Source: Spirogloea muscicola (taxonomy: Eukaryota; Streptophyta; Zygnematophyceae; Spirogloeales; Spirogloeaceae). Taken from it: a DNA stretch of 15,664 nt. The translations under genes and the position numbers were made by a program. The stretch spans positions 115,474 to 131,137 of the forward strand of contig WELB01000268.1 of the NCBI GenBank assembly GCA_009602725.1, written 5' to 3'. The notes beneath the pieces were generated by a model. The model was not told where the DNA came from, did no database searches, and saw only the letters and a program-made list of their open reading frames with translations. Shown piece by piece: positions 7,318 through 15,540 of this stretch (positions within the stretch are counted from its first letter, which is position 1; each line of letters starts with the position of its first letter).

Positions 7318-8121
7318 CTACTTTTCAAGCATGACCTGGAAAACATCGGCCAGGTCAAAATGAGATTTGTGGAGTTGCCGCGCCTGCATCAACAATAATT
7401 TCAGAACATTATGCATGGCTTTGCCAGAAACAACCCGAAGGAATAGATTTGCTAAGTCTTGCGAACTGATGCTTGTCCGTGACTTTTCTATTAGAGTGGT
7501 GTACCTATGATAGCATGCGGTCACAATATCAGCTTCAAGACGTCTGAATTTGTATAGCTCTTGCTTGTAGTGCATGACATTCTCTGGAGACTGTTTAGAC
7601 ATACGTTTCATCATCTCTTCGACAGGATCCTCAATCAAACTAGGACCTGCCGCAATCTCTGCTGGCGGAGCCGACAAGGATAGAGGTGTTCTAAACACTT
7701 TCCAACACTTCTTCTTTTGTCCTTCTGTACACAGCTCCAGCAGCACAGTAAAATATTTGGCAAACAAGGTCATTGTTTGTCCTCGACCATTCACAAAACC
7801 CTGCACGTCTAATTCAGAGAGTTCTGCCACGAAACGGTGTCTGACTTCTTCCAACGAGGACCCGTCAGGCATGCCCGTGTGTTTCGGGCGATCACCTGAA
7901 GCCATGTGTGTACGTCTGAGGCGAGGGCGTTTGGCTTTCAATTCTGCCGGCTGCTGGGGATCTCCGGTCGTTGGAGTATCTGCAGCGGCAGAAGATTCGG
8001 GTAACACAAGTGCAGTTCGATCAGTATCAGGCAGATCTGTGCCAATTGACTCGTCCAGATTGACGAGTTTTCCAGACCGCAATCTCAGACAATGTTGTCT
8101 CAACAAAGAAGATTCAGCCAA
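7318..8121 (-). CDS. Gag-like ORF1 of the retrotransposon, 267 codons open
   Basis: The frame opens at TTG (8121) directly after an in-frame TGA; the first ATG in this arm is codon 73 (about 7905), so start use is uncertain and may involve a non-AUG codon or a spliced leader. The N-terminal 75 residues are polar, with a basic KAKRPRLRR patch that could be nuclear-targeting or RNA-binding. The C-terminal half is helical and charged, as in capsid-like proteins, but I recognise no specific family. It ends at TAG. After the TAG the same frame stays open for about 44 codons towards the knuckle ORF, then meets a TGA that is absent from the plus arm. This fits an original Gag-NC-Pro reading frame with an internal amber codon. 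Confidence 0.65.
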   Translation of the reverse strand: MAESSLLRQHCLRLRSGKLVNLDESIGTDLPDTDRTALVLPESSAAADTPTTGDPQQPAELKAKRPRLRRTHMASGDRPKHTGMPDGSSLEEVRHRFVAELSELDVQGFVNGRGQTMTLFAKYFTVLLELCTEGQKKKCWKVFRTPLSLSAPPAEIAAGPSLIEDPVEEMMKRMSKQSPENVMHYKQELYKFRRLEADIVTACYHRYTTLIEKSRTSISSQDLANLFLRVVSGKAMHNVLKLLLMQARQLHKSHFDLADVFQVMLEK

Positions 8122-8270
8122 TCAGCAATAGTAGAGCTGATGCGTTAGCCTCAGAAGCAAAGCATTTCAAAAAGTCACAAAAGATGATCACTCGAGTCAA
8201 GCAAGATGAGTCGGAGTCCGCTCCGCAAGCAAAGAAGGTGTATAACGGACTCGGTCTTGTAACTCGGGCT

Positions 8271-8939
8271 GGCATATCCACTGTCTCACTCCACCCATGA
8301 CGTCAATTCCACACGATGACTGGTTCTGTGTCAAGTGCTCAGATACTCACCCTACTTCTCATCCTGTGACAGGAACTCACAGTGGGGGGGGGGGGAGTTA
8401 CAGGTCCAGATTTGGAGCTCTAATTTTTCCTTTGACATTGCATGAGATGAACGGTTGTCAACGCTGGCCTTCCTGATGGACTGCCTTCGTGTCAGCCTGG
8501 CCAAAGCAACCAACTTCTTATTTGGTTGGCGTACCACGCAGTCTGTTTCGCTATCTTTTGCTTCTACTCAGACATATCGACGTAATCTCGCATAGACGCC
8601 CTCGCGCATGGCACCCCTCACCCTAACACTAATCTAGGCCCTCTCATTACCAAAAACACACTCCAATTTCCGACCCTCATGTGATATTGAGCACCCAGTG
8701 GCCACGTGAGTCGCTGTGCTTTAGCGCTTTTCTGGCTCCTTCGAAGTTTCTTAAACTATTCTGGGCTGTCCAATCACAGCCAACGCCCAACAATGAAAGA
8801 GTCTTCCTACTTTGCTAGGATCATCAATCTCACTTCCCCTTGTGACACCTCGTGATCCGAACACCTACTAAGCATGAGCTCATTGTATCTCATTCCTTGG
8901 CTAGTAAGCCTAAATCTAGATCGTTTACCCACCATCTTT
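8271..8939. other. Non-coding stretch between retroelement arm and LINE remnant
   Basis: I see no gene. The sequence includes a perfect TGACGTCA bZIP-type palindrome near 8298-8305, a run of 12 G at 8384-8395, and a CCCTAAC-containing patch near 8610-8630. None of these has an obvious partner gene. Confidence 0.4.
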
Positions 8940-9890
8940 CCCGGCTGCCGACTCCGCTGCGGCGAGCCTCTGCTGGCGCCATCATGGCCCGACGCTCTTC
9001 GCTGGCCAACCTGCTGGGCTGGCCATCTGCAGCCGCTGCCCTCCGAGGGCGCGCCCGGATCCTCTCCGCCTCCTCCCCCGGGGCGGCGGCGTGGCTATCA
9101 GCACTCCCCATCTACGCGGCGCTGACAATTCCAGACGCAGTGTTCAGGACGGCGGCCCACCGGCTCCTTGGCCTCCTCCCTCCCTGCCTCGTCGGGGTCT
9201 AACAGTGCGAGTGCGGTGCCCGCCACGATGACCCTGCGGCGCTGGCGGCCCACATGCTCCGCTGCGCGCACGGGGGCGAGTGGACAGGTTCACACGACCT
9301 CCTGCGAGACGCCATGCAGGGTGTGTTCCTGGAGGCCGGCTACAAGGTGGCAGTGGAGAACTTGACGATCATGCCCATCCTGCGGGACCGCTGACGGACA
9401 GCTTCACACCCGCCGCGCGGACCTCGTTGCCATCCCGCCCGGAGGAGGTCCGCGTATCATTGCTGATGTGATGACTGCAGATTGCGTCAATTCGGCCAAC
9501 CCCGCGAAGTCGGCGACGCTCGTTGGGCACGCGGTCGCTTTGGCGGCTCCGAGTAAGGTGTGCAAGTACTCTGACCACCCTCCAGGCGATGCCTTCGCGG
9601 CACTGGCCATTGACGTACACGGGGCCTTCGGCAGTGGCTGGTTGGATCTCTTCCAGCGGCTTGCCCGGGAGGCCATCGAGCGGCGGCCGGGTTCGCCAGG
9701 CTTCAATGCTGCCGGCTCCCCTGCGCAGGTCTTTCGGATGAGGCTGGCGGTCTCGCTACAGCGCTCTTTCGCTCATGCGGTCCATGCGCGCGCTGGCCGT
9801 GCTATGGCTGCTGCTTCCGGGTCTCGGCAGAGTGCCGCTTTTCCTGCTTCGAGTTACTTTGAACTGCTGTTGCTCACACGTGGATACTGA
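8940..9890 (+). pseudogene. Degenerate C-terminal part of a LINE-type ORF with zinc-binding and nuclease-like motifs
   Basis: Reading in frame from about 8940: GAAAWLSALPIYAALTIPDAVFR and LLGLLPP, then a nonsense TAA (9200-9202), then a zinc-binding-like CECG...H-x3-C, then a SHDLLRDAM segment. A TGA (9392-9394) and one frameshift follow, then HTRRADLV...IIADVMTAD, and finally an AIDVHG ... LQRSFAHAVHARAGRAM tail ending at TGA (9888-9890). A Cys/His cluster, then an H-x-LRDA helix, then (A)DL and (A)DV acidic strands is the general layout of restriction-like (PD-(D/E)XK) endonuclease domains at the C-terminus of some non-LTR retrotransposons such as the R2 group. The tail matches the 1-313 fragment. 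The reverse transcriptase part is missing. It is certainly not functional. Confidence 0.6.
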
Positions 9891-9970
9891 GCATCCATCT
9901 GAATCTCCTTCTGCACCGTCTCGTGCTTTTTGGTGTAGTCCTTTATCGGCACTTCTTTCTTTGGCGTTGG

Positions 9971-10027
9971 ACATTGTCCATTCTTTTTGGGTTGGCTTTG
10001 CCAGCCACTCTTCTCTATGGGCGAGCT
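9971..10027 (+). repeat. Hairpin repeat family, copy 2
   Basis: GTCCATTCTTTTTGGGTTGG and its continuation to CTATGGGCGAGCTC match the reverse complement of 11771-11832 almost base for base, including the GTCCATTCTTTT lead-in. The stem here is GGTTGGC with GCCAGCC, with one G-T pair. Confidence 0.6.
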
Positions 10028-10063
10028 CTTCACTCTCTCTCGCTTGTGGAGCTCACTCCTATC

Positions 10064-10092
10064 TCCTTTGCCTTTGTACTTGGCTTGCCATT
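10064..10092 (+). repeat. Second short repeat motif, diverged copy
   Basis: TTTGCCTTTGTACTTGGC followed by TTGCCATTGTAC resembles the motif at 10709-10758 and its reverse at 11288-11333. It lies about 40 bp downstream of hairpin copy 2, so both motifs may belong to one element. Confidence 0.35.
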
Positions 10093-10260
10093 GTACTTTG
10101 CCACACAGGCCCTCCATCTCTTAATACACACTCATTCCTATCTCCTCGTGATAGTAGCCACTTTGCATGTCTCTAAAATTTGCACACTCTGGCCCCTGCA
10201 GACCTTGTCGATTCCGGTTGGCTGGCCTAAGGAAAAGTCCTTCCCAAACGGGGGTGGGCT

Positions 10261-10330
10261 GTGAAAAGCCAGCCCAAAAGAGAAAGAGTAATAAGGTAAG
10301 GCAATGGCTGTAAGAGGCCAGCCCAAAGGT
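10261..10330 (-). repeat. Two minus-oriented GGGCTGG half-hairpins
   Basis: GCCAGCCCAAAAG (about 10267-10279) and GGCCAGCCCAAAGG (about 10316-10329) are minus-strand copies of the CTTTTGGGCTGGC core, 49 bp apart, without a clear opposite arm. They look like partial members of the hairpin family. Confidence 0.35.
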
Positions 10331-10708
10331 ATGAACAAGGTCTGGAAGAGCCGAGAGGCACAAACATCAGAACCTTATACGTGATTTCTGTGAATGGACG
10401 CTCAGTAATCTAGTCAGCAGTGCAGATCGGATTATGTGAAGGGCGGAAAAGCGTCGCCCGGTCCGAAAAGTAAAGGTCCGGAGGGGCTGGAAGGCGCTAA
10501 ACAGCGCTAAATTATTTCGCTAGACTTGTAGCTACTACAAGTGTAGCTCAAGAAGCCCTAAATCAGCAGCCGCAAAACAGAGTAGCTTGAAGCTGGAAAA
10601 GTGGTATTGCGGCCAAAGCAGGAGGAGAAGCTAAGCACACATCGCCCCCTTTTGACCCGTGGTTACTGAGCGGGTCAATTTGCCGTAGGTTATGTAGGTT
10701 ATTAGATG

Positions 10709-10758
10709 TGCTTGTCTTTGTACTTGGCCATCTGGCCTTCGTTTGTTTCAAATACACC
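10709..10758 (+). repeat. Second short repeat motif (TTGTACTTGGCC type)
   Basis: GCTTGTCTTTGTACTTGGCC and the following ATCTGGCC...TTTCAAATACACC are repeated, inverted, at 11288-11333 with moderate divergence. Confidence 0.5.
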
Positions 10759-11287
10759 ATTTTTTCCCCCTTTGAAAGACTTCCTCTGCAGTGCTGTTAT
10801 GACTATTGCAAGAGCAAACAAATTACTGATGGCAATTGACATCGTAGGCTTTGCGGTTGGTTGGCTTTGGCCCAATAGTACTTCCGAAAATTCTGTTTGA
10901 ACAGTCTGGTTTCTCTTTCGAGTACTATTGTCGATTGCATAAAGGCAAATTACCTTTCGCTGCGTCCTGCTTTTGCAGATAATAGGGTCAACCATCACAT
11001 ATCCAAGTTTTCAGGCACACCAATTGATATGCCTGACCCATTTTGTGTTTTGCCTTCGCACCACCTCTTGGTACCATCTTCATGGACGGCCGCTGACAGC
11101 AGTTGCTCTCGGCAGTGGAGCTCGCTCGTAATCTTTGGACGTTCTCCTCTCATATTTCGGTCTCGTTGGAAGTCTTTGCTTCCCCTTGGCCAGAATATTG
11201 GGCTACCCGATATATCCTAGATTGATCAGACGAGTTAACTCCATCCTGCCCTCTTTCTTTCTGGGCTGGCCTTTCAATGAACAATTT

Positions 11288-11333
11288 CGTGTATTTGACG
11301 TAGGTCAAATGGCCGAGTACAAGGGCAAACACA
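11288..11333 (-). repeat. Second short repeat motif, inverted copy
   Basis: The reverse complement reads GTTTGCCCTTGTACTCGGCC, then ATTTGACCTACGTCAAATACAC, matching 10709-10758. A GGGCTGGCC half-hairpin lies nearby at about 11262-11272, again linking the two motifs. Confidence 0.5.
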
Positions 11334-11363
11334 ACTAAAGATCTACATAAACTACAGCCGTTC

Positions 11364-11400
11364 CCAGCCCCTACATTCTAAAGGCGAGCACTTTTTTCTG
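11364..11400 (+). repeat. Hairpin repeat family, partial copy
   Basis: CCCAGCCCCTACATTCTAAA followed by GGCGAGCACTTTTTTCTGG matches the right part of copy 1, including the GGCGAGCACTTT ending. The left stem is missing. Confidence 0.45.
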
Positions 11401-11770
11401 GTGGCCCTGCAGTCGCTGCAGGTCCTCGCCTTGGAGTCTCAAGGTCTGAGCCTGGAGTTCGTTAGCAGCGGCAGGAGGGCGGAGGCTCATTCTATCTTGC
11501 TTGTACTTGATATCTCCAGCGGCCTGCTACTTTCGACGGCCTGCTACTTGAGTTGCTCTCTAATGAAAGCACTTGGGTTTTCCTCTGTAAACATCTTCCT
11601 CATTGCTGGCAGCAGTCAGCCCAACAGATTAGCAAACTTCATCGGAGTGGCGATTTCCTGCTAATAGCCCCTTGGCCGTTCCTTCATGGCAATTCCTTCA
11701 TTTGTAGTAATTCACTCGATACTTCAGTCGGCACCCTTTGGCTCTTTGGAAGCCAAAGAAGGATGGAAGA

Positions 11771-11832
11771 TGAGCTCGCCCATAGAAGAGAGGGGCTGGC
11801 AGAAGCCAGCCCCAAAAGAATGGACAAAATCC
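11771..11832 (-). repeat. Hairpin repeat family, copy 3, best stem
   Basis: GGGGCTGGC (11792-11800), loop AGAA, and GCCAGCCCC (11805-11813) form a perfect 9-bp stem. The flanks GAGCTCGCCCATAGAAGAG and AAAAGAATGGACAAAATCC are the inverted tail and lead-in of copy 2. Confidence 0.6.
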
Positions 11833-11872
11833 AAAAGAAGGGAAACACACTAGCTAGGCATAGAGACAACTA

Positions 11873-11925
11873 GGGCCTGGCCTGTCCCAGCCCCTACTTT
11901 CTATGGGAGAGCTCTTCTCTCAAGA
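11873..11925 (+). repeat. Hairpin repeat family, copy 4, degraded
   Basis: CCCAGCCCCTACTTTCTATG followed by GGAGAGCTCTTCTCTC matches the right half of the family. It lies about 40 bp from copy 3 in the opposite orientation, so the two form a larger inverted pair. Confidence 0.45.
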
Positions 11926-11969
11926 CCTGCTTCCTCCGGAACCTAGCCCTCACCTATCTTTCCAAATAA

Positions 11970-12410
11970 GTACCTCCATCATCCACCCCGCCTCGCCTAC
12001 CCCTCCACTACCGGTCTTGTTGCAAAACCCTTGCCCCTGGATTGGAGCCCAGCTGCCCCGCAGCGGCACAAGGCTTTTGGCATCAGCTGACAGCCTGTAA
12101 GCCAAGAGGCTCTTATTCAGAAATCATGAACGTTGATGATAACTGCTTGGAAAAAATGCACGAGTGTTCTGTCGTACTGGAAGCCGGCCAGTAGCTGGCT
12201 TCATTGCTACCAGCCAAGATCCAAGACAACTCACTAAGGATGCTTACTGCAAAGAGATGCGCTCATGTGCAAATGCAGGCTCTTGTGCACCACAACGCCA
12301 AAGGTGTCGGAAACCTCAATATACACAAATGGGGCACCAACTCCGTGTTCGAGCAGGTGCTACCTGGGTTTCTTACTGCAAGCCAGGAATTGGGGTTTCG
12401 ACTTTGAAGC
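11970..12410 (+). pseudogene. Unrecognised coding-like stretch with one internal stop
   Basis: One plus-strand frame is open from 11970 to a TAG at 12192-12194 and again to a TGA at 12408-12410. The part from about 12063 on has ordinary, non-repetitive amino-acid composition: NVDDNCLEKMHECSVVLEAGQ-like before the TAG, then a segment with LRMLTAKRCAHVQMQALVHH and NLNIHKWGTNSVFEQVL. I do not recognise the family. It may be a pseudogene, an old transposase fragment or exons of a gene whose splice sites I cannot place. Another short coding-like fragment (NEPRLTLARQTIEGVGMTK) appears near 12640-12700. Low confidence. Confidence 0.25.
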
Positions 12411-12454
12411 AAGGGATCCGAGTTGCGTCCACACCCCTGCTTGGTGATGAGTAG

Positions 12455-13521
12455 GCATCAGCTAATATCTCATAGTCAGATTGGCGTGCTGTGCGCAAGT
12501 GGGGACGATCACAGGTAACCAGGCATGCCAGTGAAGGGGCACTTAGAGGGGCACCCTCTCTGTGAGCGTAATCTGAAGCATGGCAGTGAGGCTTATGACC
12601 ATGCAAGCAGGTAATGCTTAGTAACTTGAGACTCCTGCTTAACGAACCAAGACTTACTTTAGCACGACAAACCATTGAAGGAGTCGGCATGACAAAGTGA
12701 TTGATGCATTTGTGTGCATCGCCCGCTTCCTGTTTAATCTATGCTGATCGATCATGCTTCATCATGCTTCAGCTGACGGGAACTCAGGCCGCCTCCAGAT
12801 ACAATAAGATTGCTGGAGTCTCATCAATGTGTGGGCCTTGTGAAGAGGCTCTCACGATGCTCAACAACAAGGACTATCCATATTCTGGTCACACTACGGG
12901 AGCAAGTAATGGCTACACAAGGAAGAGACGCTTTGATTTAACAGCACTGGCTTAACACTGCCAAGCTGAGTTCAGAAGCCTGCGCGCAGACTAGCCTGCA
13001 AGCTTTCTGAGAAGACCTTGACCTGTATGCCGATGAGTAGGGAAGGCTTCAATGGTCACTACAATTGCTCTTTGGGACATATCTATCTCAACGAGCACAC
13101 TGGACCTTAGCGAGAATGTGTCTCAAACACCGAGGCACAAGGATCGCATGTGACCGGTGGGAGTCTCCCAGCCTACGAAGCAATAAACAATAACAAAGGC
13201 AGCTCTGCTTGAGGATTCGTGAAAGTAAGCTGAGCGTGCGTTCTGGGACGCAACTGGGCACCAGGGTGTTGGCCCATAACCAAACAATTTGGGTGCGTGA
13301 TTCACGAGTTGCTTCCTGAGAGGCTGCCCTTGATCAGAGCGCTCATGCATGGAGCATGCAGCCAAGGAATTGTGGAAGGCCAGTTTGCGGGCATGATGGC
13401 AGTTTGGTGGCCGCGGTTTGCGTAATTACAGCTGCGAGCGTCGGTTGCAAAGAGGTGGCAGTCTTTCCGCAACGCACGAAGGATGGGTGGCGACGTGGGA
13501 GGCACAGGCTGTGCTGCAGAT
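12455..13521. other. Stretch without a supportable gene
   Basis: Several 60-120 codon open frames exist on both strands, but none shows a domain, splice context or homology I can name. The part nearest 13521 is the 3' flank of the minus-strand gene. A TGTAA on the minus strand (complement of 13426-13430), about 90 nt after the stop codon, resembles the chlorophyte polyadenylation signal, a weak hint only. Confidence 0.35.
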
Positions 13522-14451
13522 TCACAGACGCAGTGTGAGGTCGAGGCCGCTGGCGTCGGTCTCAGTGTCCCACACGGAGGCAGTGGCAAGAGCCACCTTC
13601 CTTCGCTTGGCATCCACTTCCACAGCCTTGGCGCCCTTGACCACCATCGCTGACGTCTTGCCTTTGGCCTCAACGCCGCTGCTCAGCGTGGCGCTCGAGA
13701 CGCAAGAGGATCCGAAGCTGGACTGGCGCTCGAGCATTGGGCCGGTGACTCCGCCGCCGCTAGTGGACTTGGCGGCGGCCAGTGTTAGTTTGAGGGAGGT
13801 CCAAAGCGGTGACTGCGATGGCGGCGCCGCCGTTGGCCGCAGCACCGCCGCTGGCACCTCCTGGTGGCGCTGCCGCTTGGAGTAGGGTGCATAGGTCGGG
13901 ACGCGCAGCGAGGTGGGGTTGCTCTCGGCATTCAGGATCATGCCATGGCCGCCGTCGCTGGAGCAGCGCCGCTTGCTGGAGGCGACTGCTGCCGGCTCCG
14001 GAGCAGCTGCGGCCATCGGTTGGCAGACAGTCGCGCCGGCGGAGTTGCTGGCATCATAAAGCCAGCGCAGGTCCGCCTCCGCAGTGGGCGGCGACAGCTG
14101 GCGGCTGCCGCCACTAGAGAACTCCGAGCACCCCACGAGCAGTGACGACTCCGTCGTACACCCCGACGACTTGCCGCCGCTCGACTGCCGGCTGCCGCCG
14201 CCCACGTTTACTGCGGAAGGCGGCGCCGCCACCGCGGTCTTCTCGTCGCAGTTGGCGCTGCTCGCCGCTGCCAGCGGCGGAGCGTAGCGGCCCAGAAGGC
14301 TGGCGAGGGAGTGCAGGTGCAGGTCGCCGACAGCGGCGGTCACCACCGCCGAGGGCGCTGCGGCCATGGGAGGGCTGCCGTCGGAAGCACTCAGCGAGCG
14401 CCGTTGCTTCGACGTCGCGGCTTCCAGGCTCCTCATCACAGCCCAGCTCGC
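13522..14451 (-). CDS. Last exon of an Ala/Ser-rich, possibly nuclear protein with EAR-like C-terminus
   Basis: This exon follows an acceptor TTGTCATGCAG (minus strand) and contributes 309 residues plus stop, in phase 0 with the exon before it. It begins ASWAVMRSLEAATSKQRRS and is mostly low complexity (Ala, Ser, Gly), with conserved-looking islands: LRWLYDASNSAG, a stretch with GMILNAESNPTSLRVPTYAPY, and PLWTSLKLTLAAAKS. Three basic clusters (SKRRC, SKRQRH, DAKRRK) could act as nuclear localisation signals. The last seven residues, LDLTLRL, fit the plant LxLxL EAR repression motif, which recruits TOPLESS-type corepressors. I cannot name the family; a transcriptional regulator is an inference. 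An ATG-initiated reading into the upstream intron (to 14481) is also open, but the splice model is better supported. Confidence 0.6.
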   Translation of the reverse strand, partial: ASWAVMRSLEAATSKQRRSLSASDGSPPMAAAPSAVVTAAVGDLHLHSLASLLGRYAPPLAAASSANCDEKTAVAAPPSAVNVGGGSRQSSGGKSSGCTTESSLLVGCSEFSSGGSRQLSPPTAEADLRWLYDASNSAGATVCQPMAAAAPEPAAVASSKRRCSSDGGHGMILNAESNPTSLRVPTYAPYSKRQRHQEVPAAVLRPTAAPPSQSPLWTSLKLTLAAAKSTSGGGVTGPMLERQSSFGSSCVSSATLSSGVEAKGKTSAMVVKGAKAVEVDAKRRKVALATASVWDTETDASGLDLTLRL

Positions 14452-14630
14452 CTGCATGACAACAGCGAGTGCCAATTGCAAGCGTTAGCGCCATGAGATG
14501 GCCGCTCATCCACTCGCCAAACTAAATGAAAGCGGTGGTAAGAATAGTGATCAGTAAATTTACTATCCTAGACACCATATTAAATGTCTGCTGAGAGCGG
14601 CAGCAGGGCCAGCGTGGCGGCCTCCACTAC

Positions 14631-14732
14631 CTGCTGCGTAGCTGTGGCCATCGCCGGGGCCCCGCTATCGCCATGGTGGCCCCCGGCTGCGAGCTTCCGG
14701 TTGGCGCGCTCCTGCCGAGCGGCGGCGAGGGC
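14631..14732 (-). CDS. Internal exon, 34 codons
   Basis: The exon lies between an acceptor GTGCGCCTGCAG and a donor CAG|GTAGTG on the minus strand and is exactly 102 nt, phase 0 at both ends. It encodes ALAAARQERANRKLAAG-like sequence, a charged helix that may extend a coiled coil from the exon before, and ends ATQQ, joining ASWAV in the last exon. The flanking introns are 179 nt (14452-14630) and 242 nt (14733-14974). Confidence 0.5.
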
Positions 14733-14974
14733 CTGCAGGCGCACACAGTTTATTAATCACACGCCGCCGAGCATTGTGACCGCAACCGGCGGCATCGACA
14801 TCAGCAGCTTGGCTCGAGGACAGGTGCAGGCTAGCGAAAAACTTGCGCATGTTAAAAGTATCAGAGTCTCAATGATGGAAGGCCAAAGTACATTGGCAAG
14901 CACATCTAATGAAGTACATTGAGGACTGCAAATTGACCCGCTCAGCAATCACTCAAATAAGGTGAGGGGCTCAC

Positions 14975-15117
14975 CCTGGTGAGGCAGCTGGCCAGCTCCA
15001 GTTGGTCCACGCGGCTCGCCGCCTTTGGCGGTGGCACGAGGCTGGGTGGCCGGCACGGCGGGGCCCCCGGCGCGGCTGCCTGCTGGTGCAGCAGATCCTG
15101 GACCATCCGCGCATGGG
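14975..15117 (-). CDS. Internal exon, 47 codons plus 2 nt
   Basis: A strong polypyrimidine tract and acceptor (CTCTCTCTGCCACTGCAG on the minus strand) precede it, and a good donor AGG|GTGAGC ends it. It starts with two bases completing a split codon, so it fits exon 15448-15538, which ends one base into a codon. It encodes HARMVQDLLHQQ, a Pro-rich stretch, then RVDQLELASCLTR, a helix continuing into the next exon. Confidence 0.5.
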
Positions 15118-15447
15118 CTGCAGTGGCAGAGAGAGAGAGGCAGATGTGAGCATAGCCCGAGAGTCGTACGAGCGCAGAACTCCATCTGTGGTGAAGAACG
15201 CGGCTTAACGTAGTGGCTGTTAAAGCCAGCCAGGTGCAGGCAGAGGGTGTTCATGACATGGCTGTCTCTCCTGTTCCCAACGTTCCTTCCTCTGACTCCC
15301 TCCCCTCCCCGCTCTCTCTCCACCCCTCTACCCGTCCCTCCGTCCTCATCAACTTCCTACATACGTCCCACAACCCCCTTGCGGTAACTCGATTGCCACC
15401 TCCTGTCTTGCCGCCGCCGCGGGCCATGCAGGAGGGGGAGCGCTGAC

Positions 15448-15538
15448 CGGCGGCCTGGAGGCGGACGGAGGCGAGCCACAGGCGGCGCTGGCGGTCGGCC
15501 TCGGCGGCGGCGGCGGCAGGCGCCGCCTGGGCGCCGAG
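15448..15538 (-). CDS. First visible exon, Ala-rich helix, incomplete
   Basis: The exon ends at a donor G|GTCAGC, leaving one base of a split codon that is completed by the CC opening the next exon. It encodes an Ala run and ADRQRRLWLASVRLQAA, an amphipathic basic helix. On its upstream side CAG (15541-15539) abuts the T run; in frame that run would read as poly-lysine, so the real upstream exon or intron is not visible. The true start of the gene lies beyond the window. The intron to the next exon is 330 nt (15118-15447). Confidence 0.45.
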
Positions 15539-15540
15539 CT

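Larger units (their letters stand above)
5198..8270 (-). mobile_element. Minus arm: the same methyltransferase-carrying retrotransposon, inverted and 3' truncated
   Basis: Reading on the minus strand from 8270 to 5198, this copy carries gag, two knuckles, aspartic protease and the first third of the methyltransferase. It is the better-preserved arm: gag and knuckle-protease frames are long and open. It is cut at the fold-back junction before methyltransferase motif IV. The outer end at 8270 falls abruptly into unrelated sequence, with no LTR or target duplication visible. If the fold-back model is right, this arm is a copy made from the plus arm and 8270 marks where synthesis or repair stopped. 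Confidence 0.8.
5198..8270 (-). repeat. Right arm of the 3-kb inverted repeat
   Basis: This is the inverted counterpart of 1951-4926. It is 97 nt longer, mostly because of the 85-nt segment deleted from the other arm. The part at 5366-6794 has only one difference from the other arm that I could find (6265 against 3859), while the parts on either side differ at about 6%. Confidence 0.95.
9891..11969. other. Repeat-rich non-coding region
   Basis: Open frames here are short and follow no protein pattern I know. The region instead contains several copies of a short hairpin repeat (GGGCTGGC...GCCAGCCC followed by a CTATGGGCGAGC-type tail) in both orientations, and three copies of a second motif around TTTGTACTTGGCC. 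It also has a small perfect hairpin at 10524-10542 (ACTTGTAG, three-base loop, CTACAAGT). I read it as decayed short interspersed or MITE-like elements inserted near and into each other. Confidence 0.5.

Noticed and set aside
2097-8121. Intact, autonomous retrotransposon
   Set aside because: No reverse transcriptase, RNase H, integrase or paired LTRs are present, and both methyltransferase copies are broken or truncated.
1951-8270. C-to-T hypermutation (RIP-like) explaining arm differences
   Set aside because: Differences between arms include many transversions and changes in both directions; no strand-biased transition excess was apparent by eye.
10430-10545. A structured RNA or tRNA around the ACTTGTAG hairpin
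   Set aside because: Only one small stem is convincing; no cloverleaf, box elements or conserved RNA family pattern is visible.
9971-11925. CRISPR array
   Set aside because: The repeats are irregularly spaced, in both orientations, diverged, and the genome is eukaryotic.
12701-13365. Genes at 12701-12955 (plus) and 13123-13365 (minus)
   Set aside because: Ordinary-length chance frames with no domain, no splice support and no internal homology.
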